A stretch of 56,834 nt of DNA from Falsibacillus pallidus. Its GTDB lineage: Bacteria > Bacillota > Bacilli > Bacillales > DSM-25281. A model generated the notes under the pieces. The model had not been told where the DNA came from and did not search any database. It was given only the letters and a program-made list of their open reading frames with translations. This document shows positions 24,967 to 32,691 of this stretch, one piece after another. Every line of letters begins with the position of its first letter. The first letter of the stretch is position 1. Position numbers and translations under genes: made by a program. The stretch is taken from contig NZ_QQAY01000019.1 of the NCBI RefSeq assembly GCF_003350505.1, forward strand, positions 1 to 56,834, read 5' to 3'.

Positions 24967-25587
24967 TTATTCCTTCAAATCGAGGGACCATTTTAGATGC
25001 TCGATTAAAAGTTCCGTTTGTTCTTTCAATTGAATCGTCTCGGAACCTAATATGGCGTGGTCGATGGCCATCCCATCGATATGGGAGATAATGGACTTTG
25101 CTATGACACCGGGATCGAATTTCGGAGTAAACTCTCCTGCTTTTACCCCTTCTTCAATAATTCTTTGCGTTATCATATAACCTTTTTGAAACCGTTTCTT
25201 CGCGTGATCCTGCCTTCTTTTTTCGTTTCTGCCCGTAATGAAATATTCCAGCTTTGAAGGTGCTAGCGGATCCATTTTATCATTCGGCAGTTTTTTATCC
25301 CCCAAGAATGTCGCGAGCAGCGCATTCCAGCAGGAGCCTTGCTGTTGGATGAAATATTCCACAGAGCCATTGATTACTTCATCCTGCTTCTCCTCGATCA
25401 AAGCTTCAAACAGATCTTCTTTATTGGAGAAATATTGATACAGGCCTCCCCTGCTGACTTCTGCCTGGTCCATGACATGCTTCATGGTTGCCTTTTCGAA
25501 CCCGTGCTCGATGAATACTTCTTCTGCCGCTTTCAATAGATTAACGCGGCGCTGCTGTTTGTGTGCTGGACTGACTTTCGGCGACAA
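24967..25587 (-). CDS. TetR family transcriptional regulator
   Basis: This 206-residue repressor has an N-terminal helix-turn-helix (LLKAAEEVFIEHGFEKATMK and VSRGGLYQYFSNKEDLFEAL) and a C-terminal ligand-binding region. Its start lies 47 bases inside the end of the upstream MFS gene, so the two are co-transcribed from one promoter that carries two palindromic operators (26835-26886). It therefore probably represses its own operon, releasing it when a substrate of the exporter binds. It may also act on the ABC exporter genes downstream, but no matching operator was seen there. Confidence 0.9.
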   Translation of the reverse strand: MSPKVSPAHKQQRRVNLLKAAEEVFIEHGFEKATMKHVMDQAEVSRGGLYQYFSNKEDLFEALIEEKQDEVINGSVEYFIQQQGSCWNALLATFLGDKKLPNDKMDPLAPSKLEYFITGRNEKRRQDHAKKRFQKGYMITQRIIEEGVKAGEFTPKFDPGVIAKSIISHIDGMAIDHAILGSETIQLKEQTELLIEHLKWSLDLKE

Positions 25588-26815
25588 TTGTCTCCCCCTC
25601 TTCTACGTTCTTTCTTACGATGATGGAAATGATAAATAGGATGATTAATAGGGAGCTCGTGATGAGAAAGGAAGGAATAATTCCGATGATGGTGGCGAGC
25701 CCTCCTCCTGCCAACGGCCCGATGATGGTTGCCGTCTGGGTCGTGCTGCTGATGACGCCAAAGACCCTCCCCGTCATATGGACCGGCGTCTTCTCCTGTG
25801 CGGCCGCCTGGAATGGGATGAACACCAATCCCGCGGCGACGCCGACAAACAGTCCAAGAATCGGCCCCCACATCAAGGACATCGGCGTATCATAATTCGT
25901 CAGGACTGCCATGGACCCAAACCCCAGTCCGATTCCCAACACGCCAAAGCACATGTAGACAAATTCGTTGTAAACCGATTTTTTCGAAAGAAAGAATCCT
26001 GTCAAAAGCATCCCAATCCCCGAGCAGGCAACCGCATAGCCAAACAGGTCAGGCGATACATTCGTCAGATTTCTGAGCAAAATGATGATCTGCGAATCCG
26101 ACATTTGCAGGATCAACAGGCTGAAGCCGAGCAAAAACAGTCCATACATCAGGAAGCGGCTTTTCCTGATGAAGCTGATTCCGACTTTGATGTCTTCTTT
26201 AAAGGAAGACCCGTCTTTCTTCCCGTTTTCGTTCGCAGTGACCACTGCCTTGACCGTTTTTGGCAAAAAGAAAATCAATAGTGCTGAAATGAAAAATGTC
26301 GCTGCATTGATGAAAAAGACATGGGGCGCTCCCATTGCTGACACGAGTATTCCGCTGACCATGGGGCCGGCAATCTTCGTCGCAGATTCAATCATGGAGG
26401 TAATCGACATCGCTTCTTTGATCGTTTCATCTTTGACCATCTCTTTTAACTTCCCGTTTTTTGCCGGGTTAAAAAAGGAAGAGAAAATGCCGGTCAGAAA
26501 CAGGAGTCCGTATACCATCCAAACATTTGTCGCAAGCGTCATTAAGAGGAATACGCAGCCCCGAATGATATCGGAAGCAATCATCAGCCGTTTCCGTTCA
26601 AATCTGTCCGCGATGGTCCCTGTGATCGGTCCCAAGACTGCCATCGGAACGGCCAGGCTCAGGATGACGAGTGACATGTTCATCGGTGTTGCTTCCCATT
26701 TTAATCCGACCAGTGTAATGATGGCGACAATGCTGAGCCAATCCCCCAGATTCGAGATGACCTGCGCTGCCATCAACGTCATAAAGCCTTTATTTTGCCT
26801 CAATGAAGGACTCAT
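25541..26815 (-). CDS. MFS efflux transporter
   Basis: This 424-residue protein has about twelve membrane segments and belongs to the MFS_3-like group of macrolide and multidrug efflux pumps (MefA-like layout: MTLMAAQVISNLGDWLS at the N-terminus, GPITGTIADRFERKRLMI between segments 2 and 3). GGAG precedes the ATG. It is the first gene of an operon with tetR, with which it overlaps by 47 bases. Its promoter is covered by operators, so expression is presumably induced by an exported compound. The substrate is unknown. Confidence 0.88.
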   Translation of the reverse strand: MSPSLRQNKGFMTLMAAQVISNLGDWLSIVAIITLVGLKWEATPMNMSLVILSLAVPMAVLGPITGTIADRFERKRLMIASDIIRGCVFLLMTLATNVWMVYGLLFLTGIFSSFFNPAKNGKLKEMVKDETIKEAMSITSMIESATKIAGPMVSGILVSAMGAPHVFFINAATFFISALLIFFLPKTVKAVVTANENGKKDGSSFKEDIKVGISFIRKSRFLMYGLFLLGFSLLILQMSDSQIIILLRNLTNVSPDLFGYAVACSGIGMLLTGFFLSKKSVYNEFVYMCFGVLGIGLGFGSMAVLTNYDTPMSLMWGPILGLFVGVAAGLVFIPFQAAAQEKTPVHMTGRVFGVISSTTQTATIIGPLAGGGLATIIGIIPSFLITSSLLIILFIISIIVRKNVEEGETIVAESQSSTQTAAPR

Positions 26816-26834
26816 TTTTCATTCTCCTTTTAAA

Positions 26835-26892
26835 AATGACATCAGTGTCGTTTTGTTAATTTTATTATAACGACACCAATGTCGTTTTACAA
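26835..26892 (-). promoter_or_regulatory. Sigma-A promoter with two TetR operators
   Basis: On the minus strand TTGTAA (26887-26892) and TATAAT (26864-26869) are separated by exactly 17 bases, and that spacer is filled by the palindrome AACGACATTGGTGTCGTT (26869-26886). A second, near-identical palindrome (AATGACATCAGTGTCGTT in plus orientation) covers 26835-26852, between promoter and ribosome-binding site. Their centres are 34 bases apart. Binding of the TetR protein would block RNA polymerase directly. Confidence 0.88.
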
Positions 26893-26921
26893 GAAGTTTT
26901 TGGAAAAATTTTTACGCAAAT

Positions 26922-26947
26922 AAAAAACAGCCATAACGACTGTTTTT
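26922..26947 (-). terminator. Terminator of the DUF6526-like gene
   Basis: AAAAACAG and CTGTTTTT flank a loop of nine bases a few bases after the stop codon of the gene at 26955-27383, and separate it from the MFS promoter. Confidence 0.75.
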
Positions 26948-26954
26948 ACTTGCA

Positions 26955-27383
26955 TCAAACTCGGTAATGATCGGCCCGCCAATTTTGCACGGCTTGTTTA
27001 ATTTCTTTCGGCTCCAGGTTCTCTGCCAATGTGCGTTCCACAAGTCCCGGCAGCTCTTCATCCGGTGCAAAGCGAAGCGCGATGATCTGCTTCATGGAAA
27101 GCTTCGGATCCAGTGCTTTTCCTGTCAAACGGTAGTAGCGGAAGTTTTCCTCTACACGGATGACTCGGTCCTGAACCTGCAGCGGGTACGTCCGCAACCT
27201 TATCATCACGAGAAGGAATATGATTGCGCCAAACAGAATCACGAAACTGAGAAGCGTCTCTTCCCCAACATGTGTCACATAGAATAAGATGGATAAAACC
27301 AGTGTTGCAAGCGTCAAAAGGGCGATGCCCAAATGAAACATCGGATCGAGCTTGCTGTGATTTTCATAGTTTTGTTGTTTCAT
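26955..27383 (-). CDS. DUF6526-like membrane protein
   Basis: This 142-residue protein has two hydrophobic segments (about residues 16-36 and 42-62) followed by a soluble C-terminal domain with RLRTYPLQVQDRVIR, QIIALRFAPDEELPGLV and a final NWRADHYRV. These blocks fit a family I know as DUF6526, of unknown function. The ATG at 27383 has AGGAGGT four bases upstream; a longer reading to 27518 runs into a repeat. The gene is single, with its own terminator. Confidence 0.75.
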   Translation of the reverse strand: MKQQNYENHSKLDPMFHLGIALLTLATLVLSILFYVTHVGEETLLSFVILFGAIIFLLVMIRLRTYPLQVQDRVIRVEENFRYYRLTGKALDPKLSMKQIIALRFAPDEELPGLVERTLAENLEPKEIKQAVQNWRADHYRV

Positions 27384-27462
27384 ATGTACCTCCTGAATGG
27401 GAATGATTTTATTATATAACGGGAGCCCTTTAAAAGGATATTCTGGTGTGTTGGTGGTTAGA

Positions 27463-27485
27463 AGCGTGGGGACGGTTCTTATAGG
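27463..27485. repeat. Family B repeat fragment
   Basis: GAAGCGTGGGGACGGTTCTT matches the left arm of the family B palindromes. No right arm follows. It sits 23 bases before the direct repeat at 27508. Confidence 0.6.
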
Positions 27486-27507
27486 GGTCAATCGGAAGTT
27501 TTGCGCG

Positions 27508-27622
27508 AAAAAGGGCACAACTAGGCTGCCGTTCTAGTTGTGTCTTTTTCCTATATTTCGAGTTAAATCTATCCGCAAAATTTTTGATTGCCAAGAAGAA
27601 TGAAGTCGCGGACGACCGCTTA
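27508..27622. repeat. 115-bp direct repeat, copy 1 (with hairpin)
   Basis: This segment is repeated almost identically at 28585-28699 in the same orientation; I count only about five differences. It opens with a hairpin (GCACAACTAG/CTAGTTGTG around GCTGCCGTT, then a T-run) and continues with about 70 bases that include CGCGGACGACCGCTT. The two copies bracket the DUF2935 gene. Weakly protein-like frames exist on both strands but no start codon or family could be identified. Confidence 0.9.
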
Positions 27623-27727
27623 TGGGGTTTCAATCTTTATCTTTTTACGAAACTTTTGCTTTAGGGCATATTCAATTTACGTTGTAAATATGAATAGAGC
27701 AAAAGGATTATCTTGGGGAGGTATTGA

Positions 27728-28567
27728 ATGAACAGGGATCATACATCTTTACATGCTGATACAGGTGTTACATCTGGATTGTTTGTTGAGCGTTCTTTAA
27801 ATGAAATTCGTTTTTGGGGAAGGATTATGAAAGAACATTCTTTATTTCTTCGATTGGGTTTTCGAGCAGAAGATACTCAACTAATTCAAGAAGCTAATCA
27901 ATTTTATCGCTTATTTGAACATATTGAACAAACTGCCCATTCCTTTAATAATCAAACAGACCCCGAACAAATAAGAAGATTTAATTCAGAGGTACAACAA
28001 GCTGCAACTAATATTTTCGGATTTAAACGGAAAGTATTAGGATTAATTCTCACCTGCAAATTGCCAGGGGCAAATAATTTTCCACTTTTGGTTGACCATA
28101 CAAGTAGGGAAGCAAATTATTTTAGAAAACGATTAATTGAATTAAATGAAGGAAAATTACAAGCTCTGCCGGATGCCATTATTAAAGAAAATGTCTTCTT
28201 TTTAAGGATTATGGCAGATCATGCCAAATTTATTGGCCATCTGCTTGATCCTTCAGAAAGGAAGCTAGTTGATTTAGCACGGAATTTCAGCAATGATTTT
28301 GATCAATTACTGTATCAAGCGAGGGACTTGGAATCTATGAAGCCGCAATCTCAAACAGTTCCTCTTTTAGATCAATTCCTTGATCAAAACCGGGTGTCGG
28401 TCGCATCTCTTAGGGACTTTAAGAAAACAGCCCGTGATTTAATTGAGCAATGCAAAATCCAGAGCATTATACATCCTTTATTAGCAGACCATGTTTTTAG
28501 GGAAGCCGATAGGTTCCTTGAGATCATTGATATGTTTGACGCACATCTTACAGGCGGCACCCGATAA
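27728..28567 (+). CDS. DUF2935-type ferritin-like protein
   Basis: This 279-residue, all-helical protein has two related halves: SLNEIRFWGRIMKEHSLFL near residue 20 and IIKENVFFLRIMADHAKFI near residue 158. Glu and His residues recur at matching positions, which fits the DUF2935 family with a duplicated four-helix, metal-binding fold. There is no signal peptide. GGGGAGG precedes the ATG. Its function is unknown; members are common in Bacillus and Clostridium relatives. It is flanked on both sides by a 115-bp direct repeat, and the downstream copy supplies its terminator hairpin. Confidence 0.78.
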   Translation: MNRDHTSLHADTGVTSGLFVERSLNEIRFWGRIMKEHSLFLRLGFRAEDTQLIQEANQFYRLFEHIEQTAHSFNNQTDPEQIRRFNSEVQQAATNIFGFKRKVLGLILTCKLPGANNFPLLVDHTSREANYFRKRLIELNEGKLQALPDAIIKENVFFLRIMADHAKFIGHLLDPSERKLVDLARNFSNDFDQLLYQARDLESMKPQSQTVPLLDQFLDQNRVSVASLRDFKKTARDLIEQCKIQSIIHPLLADHVFREADRFLEIIDMFDAHLTGGTR

Positions 28568-28584
28568 CCTAGAAAAAAAGTTGA

Positions 28585-28699
28585 AAAAAAGGCATAACTA
28601 GGCTGCCGTTCTAGTTGTGCCTTTTTCCTATATTTCGAGTTAAATCTATCCGCAAAATTTTCGATTGCCAAGAAGAATGAAGTCGCGGACGACCGCTTT
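28585..28699. repeat. 115-bp direct repeat, copy 2 (with terminator hairpin)
   Basis: This is the second copy of 27508-27622. The hairpin (GGCATAACTAG/CTAGTTGTGCC around GCTGCCGTT, then TTTTT) lies 18 bases after the stop codon of the DUF2935 gene and probably terminates it. Confidence 0.9.
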
Positions 28700-28754
28700 T
28701 AATGGTATTGGACATACTTTCCCCCTCCCCTTTTGGAAGGTGATTTAGGAATTG

Positions 28755-28880
28755 ATGTTGAATTATTTATTATTAAACGCAGAGAACCTCGAAAACGAGG
28801 TGGATCTGGCAAAAAGCGCGGTATACGTAATGAACCAGTTTGTGTTAGCGGCAAGAGATCGGGACAAATTAGCAGAATAG
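28755..28880 (+). CDS. Possible small acidic protein
   Basis: A 41-codon frame starts at ATG with AGGA eight bases upstream and encodes a helical, acidic peptide containing NAENLENEVDLAKSAVYVMN and ending in DRDKLAE. The composition and amphipathic spacing look more natural than an overlapping 82-codon frame (28733-28981), which is rich in Lys, Arg and Gly. I do not recognise a family. It could be an unannotated small protein or the tail of a decayed gene. Confidence 0.35.
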   Translation: MLNYLLLNAENLENEVDLAKSAVYVMNQFVLAARDRDKLAE

Positions 28881-29005
28881 TTGAAGAAGAGGATAACCAA
28901 AGAGGGTTGTCTAATTTTCAAAAGGAATCCCAAATCATTTTTAGTTGTGTTTTTATCTACCTAAATTATCAATTTATATGAGTACAAGTTAGAGGTGAAA
29001 TTATC

Positions 29006-29845
29006 ATGTATGCAGATTTACATATTCATTCACACTATTCGGATAGTACCCGTTCTCCTAAGGAAATTGTCAAGAGGGCAAGAGAGCTCGGCATTGAATT
29101 ATTATGTGTAAGCGACCACAACACCACGGCAGCTTATAACGAGCTTATACCTTTGTGTAAAGCGTATGATATTAAATTAATTCGTGGAGCAGAAATCTCT
29201 GCCTCTTTTGAAGATAAAGAATTTCATGTCCTCGCATATGACTTCGATTTTGAAAATAAAGAGATAATTGACATCTGCAAACAATGCGAGACGGTTTATG
29301 CTGATATGGATTTAGAATTAATAAAAAAGATGAGTGTTGACTATACGGAAATAAGTTTAGAAGATTTTAATTCTTACAAACGAAATCTAAAAAACGGTGG
29401 TTGGAAAGGTTTTGACTATCTAAAGAGCAAAAACTTAGTTAATGAAGTTCCTAGTTTTTTTAAGCACATCAGTGATCATCATATTAAATTAGAAAATTCA
29501 TTTCCATCAATAGAACATGTAATAAATGTGATACATAAGGCCAATGGTAAAGCAGTTATTGCCCACATCGGAGAAACAATGAAGAATAATCTTATTGAAA
29601 TAGAACCTCTTTTAACAAAACTAAAAAACATGGGCGCAGATGGCTTTGAATGTTATTACACAACTCATACAGAAGAAACAACAAATGTTCTTATAGATTT
29701 TTGTCAAAAAAATAATATGTTAATAACCATAGGCAATGATGACCATGGTGGATTTAACAACAGATCGAATGTCATATATGAAATGGGGGCAATTAAGGTT
29801 GATTTTAATAAGTTGAATTTGAAAGATATTGAGATTTTGGGTTAG
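29006..29845 (+). CDS. PHP domain metal-dependent phosphoesterase
   Basis: This 279-residue protein begins with DLHIHSHYSDSTRSP, the first metal-binding motif (HxH) of PHP phosphoesterases, followed by VSDHNTT, RGAEISA, VIAHIGE and, near the C-terminus, IGNDDHGG. All metal-ligand motifs are present, so it is probably active. Relatives act on nucleoside bisphosphates, 5'-phosphorylated RNA ends or histidinol phosphate; the substrate here cannot be chosen. AGAGGTG precedes the ATG. Neighbours suggest a single-gene unit. Confidence 0.85.
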   Translation: MYADLHIHSHYSDSTRSPKEIVKRARELGIELLCVSDHNTTAAYNELIPLCKAYDIKLIRGAEISASFEDKEFHVLAYDFDFENKEIIDICKQCETVYADMDLELIKKMSVDYTEISLEDFNSYKRNLKNGGWKGFDYLKSKNLVNEVPSFFKHISDHHIKLENSFPSIEHVINVIHKANGKAVIAHIGETMKNNLIEIEPLLTKLKNMGADGFECYYTTHTEETTNVLIDFCQKNNMLITIGNDDHGGFNNRSNVIYEMGAIKVDFNKLNLKDIEILG

Positions 29846-29863
29846 CTTTAATAGCCATGTACG

Positions 29864-30030
29864 GTGGCTGCTGGTCGAGGAAATGGACGTCCTGCTCAGG
29901 TCATCGTCTCCCAGTGGATGAAACTATCCGGTGTGGCAGACCTCATGTCGACGCTTAAGGCCTTCTATGTGGGGATGAGTGCCTGAAGCATGGTGATGGC
30001 ACCAGAAATTGGGGAATTCTTCTTCGTCTT
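29864..30030 (+). pseudogene. Decayed fragment of the S51 peptidase-like gene
   Basis: This stretch aligns with the middle of the intact gene at 31946-32614: GGACGTCCTGCTC, TGGATGAA, GACGCTTAAGG, GGGATGAGTGCC and AGCATGGTGATGGCACCA recur in order. About 16 bases are missing after the first block, and the codon following the serine-nucleophile triad MSA is changed from GGA to TGA (29984-29986). It cannot encode a working enzyme. It appears to be a partial, older duplication located 2 kb from its source. Confidence 0.85.
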
Positions 30031-30060
30031 CAGTCACCGCTCCTCTCTCAGGTAAAAAGG

Positions 30061-30136
30061 ATGCACAGGAACGCTTCCATCGCATCCTTCCTCTAAGAAA
30101 AGGTGAAATACAAGATCCGTCCCTTTGTTTCAAAGG
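30061..30136. repeat. Family B palindromic repeat, copy 1
   Basis: ATGCACAGGAACGCTTCC, CGCATCCTTC, AAGAAAAGGTGAAATACAAG and GATCCGTCCC match the copy at 30777-30850 base for base over long stretches. It begins about 30 bases after the peptidase gene fragment. Confidence 0.75.
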
Positions 30137-30201
30137 TGAGCTCCCTTTCATGCTGATGAATAAGGCTGTTCGCCCCCTGTTTTTATCTTAAAATCGCAGG
30201 G

Positions 30202-30294
30202 TTCTAGCAAAAATTACGAAGGTTCTAGCAAAATCCAATGATCTTCTAGCAAAATATTGAAAACTTCTAGCAACTTCCCCCAAACTTCTAGCAA
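30202..30294. repeat. Five direct repeats of TTCTAGCAA on a 21-bp period
   Basis: TTCTAGCAA begins at 30202, 30223, 30244, 30265 and 30286, exactly 21 bases apart each time, with 12-base spacers that differ in sequence except for a few A-rich positions. Twenty-one base pairs is two helical turns, so all five cores face the same side of the DNA. On the minus strand the same period would read as a 7-residue repeat (FAR or VAR plus four residues) in a short open frame without a clear start. Function is unknown; a binding-site array or a decayed coding repeat are both possible. Confidence 0.85.
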
Positions 30295-30398
30295 ACAGAT
30301 CAAATACGGCCAGCCACGACTCAGAATTAGGCAGACATCGAGAAGCCTGGTGCTGGAACTGGATCTCGAAGGCAGCATTTTATCATTTTCCAGACACC

Positions 30399-30436
30399 AA
30401 AAAAGCAGTGACCTCGTAATGCGTCACTGCTTTTTT
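30399..30436 (-). terminator. Terminator overlapping the end of the MazG-like gene
   Basis: AAAAAAGCAGTGAC and GTCACTGCTTTTTT form a perfect 14-bp stem with a 10-base loop. The leftward gene's stop codon (30424-30426) and its last codons are inside the hairpin. Confidence 0.88.
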
Positions 30437-30744
30437 AAGAACTCTACTAAATTAGGAGACTGCTTGTATTTAATAGCAGCAATCTTGTCCTTTTCCACAA
30501 TCACTTTGGATGAGTCGATATTATTGATACTGGCAATTGCCACAGTGTAGTGGATGACGTCCGCCAGTTCTTTTTCCAATGAGGAACTTCCGCTGTCTGA
30601 TTTTCGACCATCCATCTGATTTAACACTTCAGCTACCTCACCGACTTCTTCAACCAGCTTCATAAATAAATCCGTCGATGACCGGCAATCCTTATATTTC
30701 ATACCAAGATACTCTTGCAAAATGGCCAAATTTAATGGCTCCAT
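30424..30744 (-). CDS. MazG-like nucleotide pyrophosphohydrolase
   Basis: This 106-residue helical protein has the MazG-fold motif KLVEEVGEVAEVLNQM followed by EKELADVIHYTVAIA, giving the EExxE and ExxD metal ligands. It would hydrolyse a nucleoside triphosphate to the monophosphate. GGGGAGG precedes the ATG. It is not a close relative of the MazG-like protein at 15889: the motifs and order of conserved residues differ. It is a single gene with its own terminator. Confidence 0.82.
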   Translation of the reverse strand: MEPLNLAILQEYLGMKYKDCRSSTDLFMKLVEEVGEVAEVLNQMDGRKSDSGSSSLEKELADVIHYTVAIASINNIDSSKVIVEKDKIAAIKYKQSPNLVEFLKKQ

Positions 30745-30776
30745 CCTTCCTCCCCTTTCCCTTCAATAATTTAAGT

Positions 30777-30850
30777 GAAGCACGGGAACGGTTCAATCGC
30801 ATCCTTCTTCTAAGAAAAGGTGAAACACAAGATCCGTCCCCTTGTTTCAT
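30777..30850. repeat. Family B palindromic repeat, copy 2
   Basis: GAAGCACGGGAACGGTTC, CGCATCCTTC, AAGAAAAGGTGAAACACAAG and GATCCGTCCCCTTGTTTC closely match the copy at 30061. It lies about 70 bases from the stop of the RsbR-like gene. Confidence 0.8.
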
Positions 30851-30921
30851 AACGGAACCTCAATATCGAGCGTGCGGCGAGTTATCACTTTACCGGAGGC
30901 AGGGGAAAGATAATTCTTCCC

Positions 30922-31743
30922 TTATAGCAAGTCTTGTAAAGCCAATTGCAAACTCTTGGAAATAGAGATGTCTGATACATTAATACCTAAATGAATAATG
31001 GTTTGAGCGATCTCCGGGCGAATTCCAGAAAGTGTGGCATTTATCCCCAGAAGCGAGAGGGCACTCACCACTTTAATGATGTTGTCAGCAACCATCGTAT
31101 CTACAATTGGGACTCCAGAGAGATCAATTATTATATGCTCTAAAGATAATTCGCTTCCTTTAGATAACGCTTTGTTCATCAGCTCTTGGGCACGTTGGGT
31201 GTCTATATCTCCTATCAGCGGCAGTACACCAATAGTATCTGTTATTTTAATAACCGGAATTGATAATTCTAAAGCAGCGGCTTCAGCTACATTTATCCTC
31301 GAATAAAACTTTCGTGTATAAGAGATGCTTAGATAATGTACAGCACGGTCAACTACAGCATCAAAGTCAGAGATTAGCTCGTAAAATTGTTCTATTGATA
31401 AATCACATTTAATTGCTTCGTCCTTAATTATGCATCCTATTAACTTGCGATAATCCCTAACTTCATCAATAGCAAACTCCAAAGGAAGATTGTTGTCTAC
31501 CAAAGTATCAACCGTAATGTTTCCCCATTCTTTTAGTACTGTATAGGTGGCTTCCAACCCACTCTCAATAGATTTTGCGTATATGTTAATTATGTTTTCA
31601 CGCCACTCTTGTAAATGGGCGTGTAAATTCACAGGCGTCTGATGGGAATACAGATTTGTTTTCTGAGTAATAAGGTTTTGTTTTTCCGATAGAATTTTAT
31701 GATGGATTTTTGTTTGGAAATCCATAATAATTTCTTCGCTCAT
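30922..31743 (-). CDS. RsbR-type stressosome protein with STAS domain
   Basis: This 273-residue protein has an N-terminal globin-like helical domain (1-150) that lacks a recognisable cofactor site, and a C-terminal STAS domain (about 155-270) with SIPVIKITDTIGVLPLIGDI and DLSGVPIVDTMVADNIIK. Thr residues lie at the places where RsbR proteins are phosphorylated by RsbT (ITDT and IVDT). RsbR paralogues and RsbS form the cytoplasmic stressosome that controls sigma-B in Bacillus relatives. No rsbS, rsbT or other partner lies here, so this is an orphan paralogue. Confidence 0.88.
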   Translation of the reverse strand: MSEEIIMDFQTKIHHKILSEKQNLITQKTNLYSHQTPVNLHAHLQEWRENIINIYAKSIESGLEATYTVLKEWGNITVDTLVDNNLPLEFAIDEVRDYRKLIGCIIKDEAIKCDLSIEQFYELISDFDAVVDRAVHYLSISYTRKFYSRINVAEAAALELSIPVIKITDTIGVLPLIGDIDTQRAQELMNKALSKGSELSLEHIIIDLSGVPIVDTMVADNIIKVVSALSLLGINATLSGIRPEIAQTIIHLGINVSDISISKSLQLALQDLL

Positions 31744-31822
31744 TCATCTCACGTTCCTTTATTAATTTTGATTTATTAATAATAGCATATCTGAAACAAG
31801 TGGACGCACTTATGATTCCTTA

Positions 31823-31939
31823 AAAGGTGATTTAGGGTTCTATGTTGAAGTAGATAGTCGAGAAGCATCTTCGTTTCTGATAGCGAATATCAGAAGGATG
31901 AAGAACGTTGACAGCCTCACACCCAAAGACAAGGAGTGA
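31823..31939 (+). other. Possible gene tail before the S51 peptidase
   Basis: An open frame without a start codon reads KGDLGFYVEVDSREASSF and on to a TGA 6 bases before the peptidase ATG; its end holds the peptidase ribosome-binding site. A similar GGTGATTTAGG block occurs at 28739. It looks like the 3' remnant of an unidentified gene, but is too short to be sure. Confidence 0.3.
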
Positions 31940-31945
31940 AGTTCA

Positions 31946-32614
31946 ATGAAATTACTGCTCACAGCGGCAGGTGTCAATAACAAGAGCATACACGAGGCAC
32001 TGGTGGATATGCTGGACAAACCAATCGCCGAATGCAATGCCCTGTGCATCCCCACTGCAATGTACGGACACCCATGGGTTGGGCCGGGCGTCAGAACCTG
32101 GGAATTCATCAGTGGGAATTCCGAGAATCCTATGGTCAATCTCGGCTGGAAATCCGTAGGCGTACTGGAGCTCACAGCTCTGCCAAGCATCAACAGAGAA
32201 CGCTGGGTTCCGCTGGTTCAGGAGACGGACGTCCTGCTCGTGTCTGGCGGCGACGCCCTCTACCTCTCCCACTGGATGAAGCAATCCGGGATGGCAGCCC
32301 TCTTGCCGTCGCTTAAGGCAGTCTATGTAGGGATGAGTGCCGGAAGCATGGTGATGGCACCAAGAATAGGTGAGTTCTTTGTTGGCTGGACTCCCCCATC
32401 CGGTGGTGATGAAGCGATGAATCTGGTCGATTTTTCGATATTCCCCCACTTGGAACACGAAATGCTGCCTCATAACACGATGGCTGCCGCGGAAAAATGG
32501 GCTGCAGAAATGCAAGGGCCGGCGTATGCGATTGATGATCAGACCGCCATCAAGGTTGTGGGCGGAGAAGCCGAAGTTATTTCCGAAGGGCAGTGGAGAC
32601 TGTTTTCGAAATAA
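31946..32614 (+). CDS. Peptidase S51 (dipeptidase E-like) family protein
   Basis: This 222-residue protein has the serine nucleophile in GMSAGSMV (Ser131), after LLVSGGDALYLSHWM, the S51/class I glutamine amidotransferase-like fold used by dipeptidase E and cyanophycinase. His in FPHLEHEMLPHN may complete the active site. AAGGAG precedes the ATG. A broken copy of its middle lies at 29864-30030. The substrate is unknown; Asp-dipeptides are typical of the family. Confidence 0.85.
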   Translation: MKLLLTAAGVNNKSIHEALVDMLDKPIAECNALCIPTAMYGHPWVGPGVRTWEFISGNSENPMVNLGWKSVGVLELTALPSINRERWVPLVQETDVLLVSGGDALYLSHWMKQSGMAALLPSLKAVYVGMSAGSMVMAPRIGEFFVGWTPPSGGDEAMNLVDFSIFPHLEHEMLPHNTMAAAEKWAAEMQGPAYAIDDQTAIKVVGGEAEVISEGQWRLFSK

Positions 32615-32691
32615 GAACCGCCCCCCTGCTTCTGAACTTATATGGCACCTTTTCTTGCAGATATTCGTACTTGCTTTTAGGGGGGATATTT

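Noticed and set aside
27508-28699. Composite transposon or IS element around the DUF2935 gene
   Set aside because: The flanking repeats are direct, lack terminal inverted repeats and no transposase motif could be recognised. An unknown mobile unit is still possible.
28733-28981. An 82-codon plus-strand frame rich in Lys, Arg and Gly
   Set aside because: Composition is unlike neighbouring proteins, and an overlapping 41-codon frame with a better start looks more natural. Neither is certain.
30202-30294. CRISPR array
   Set aside because: The unit is only 9 bases with 12-base spacers, far too short, and no cas genes are nearby.
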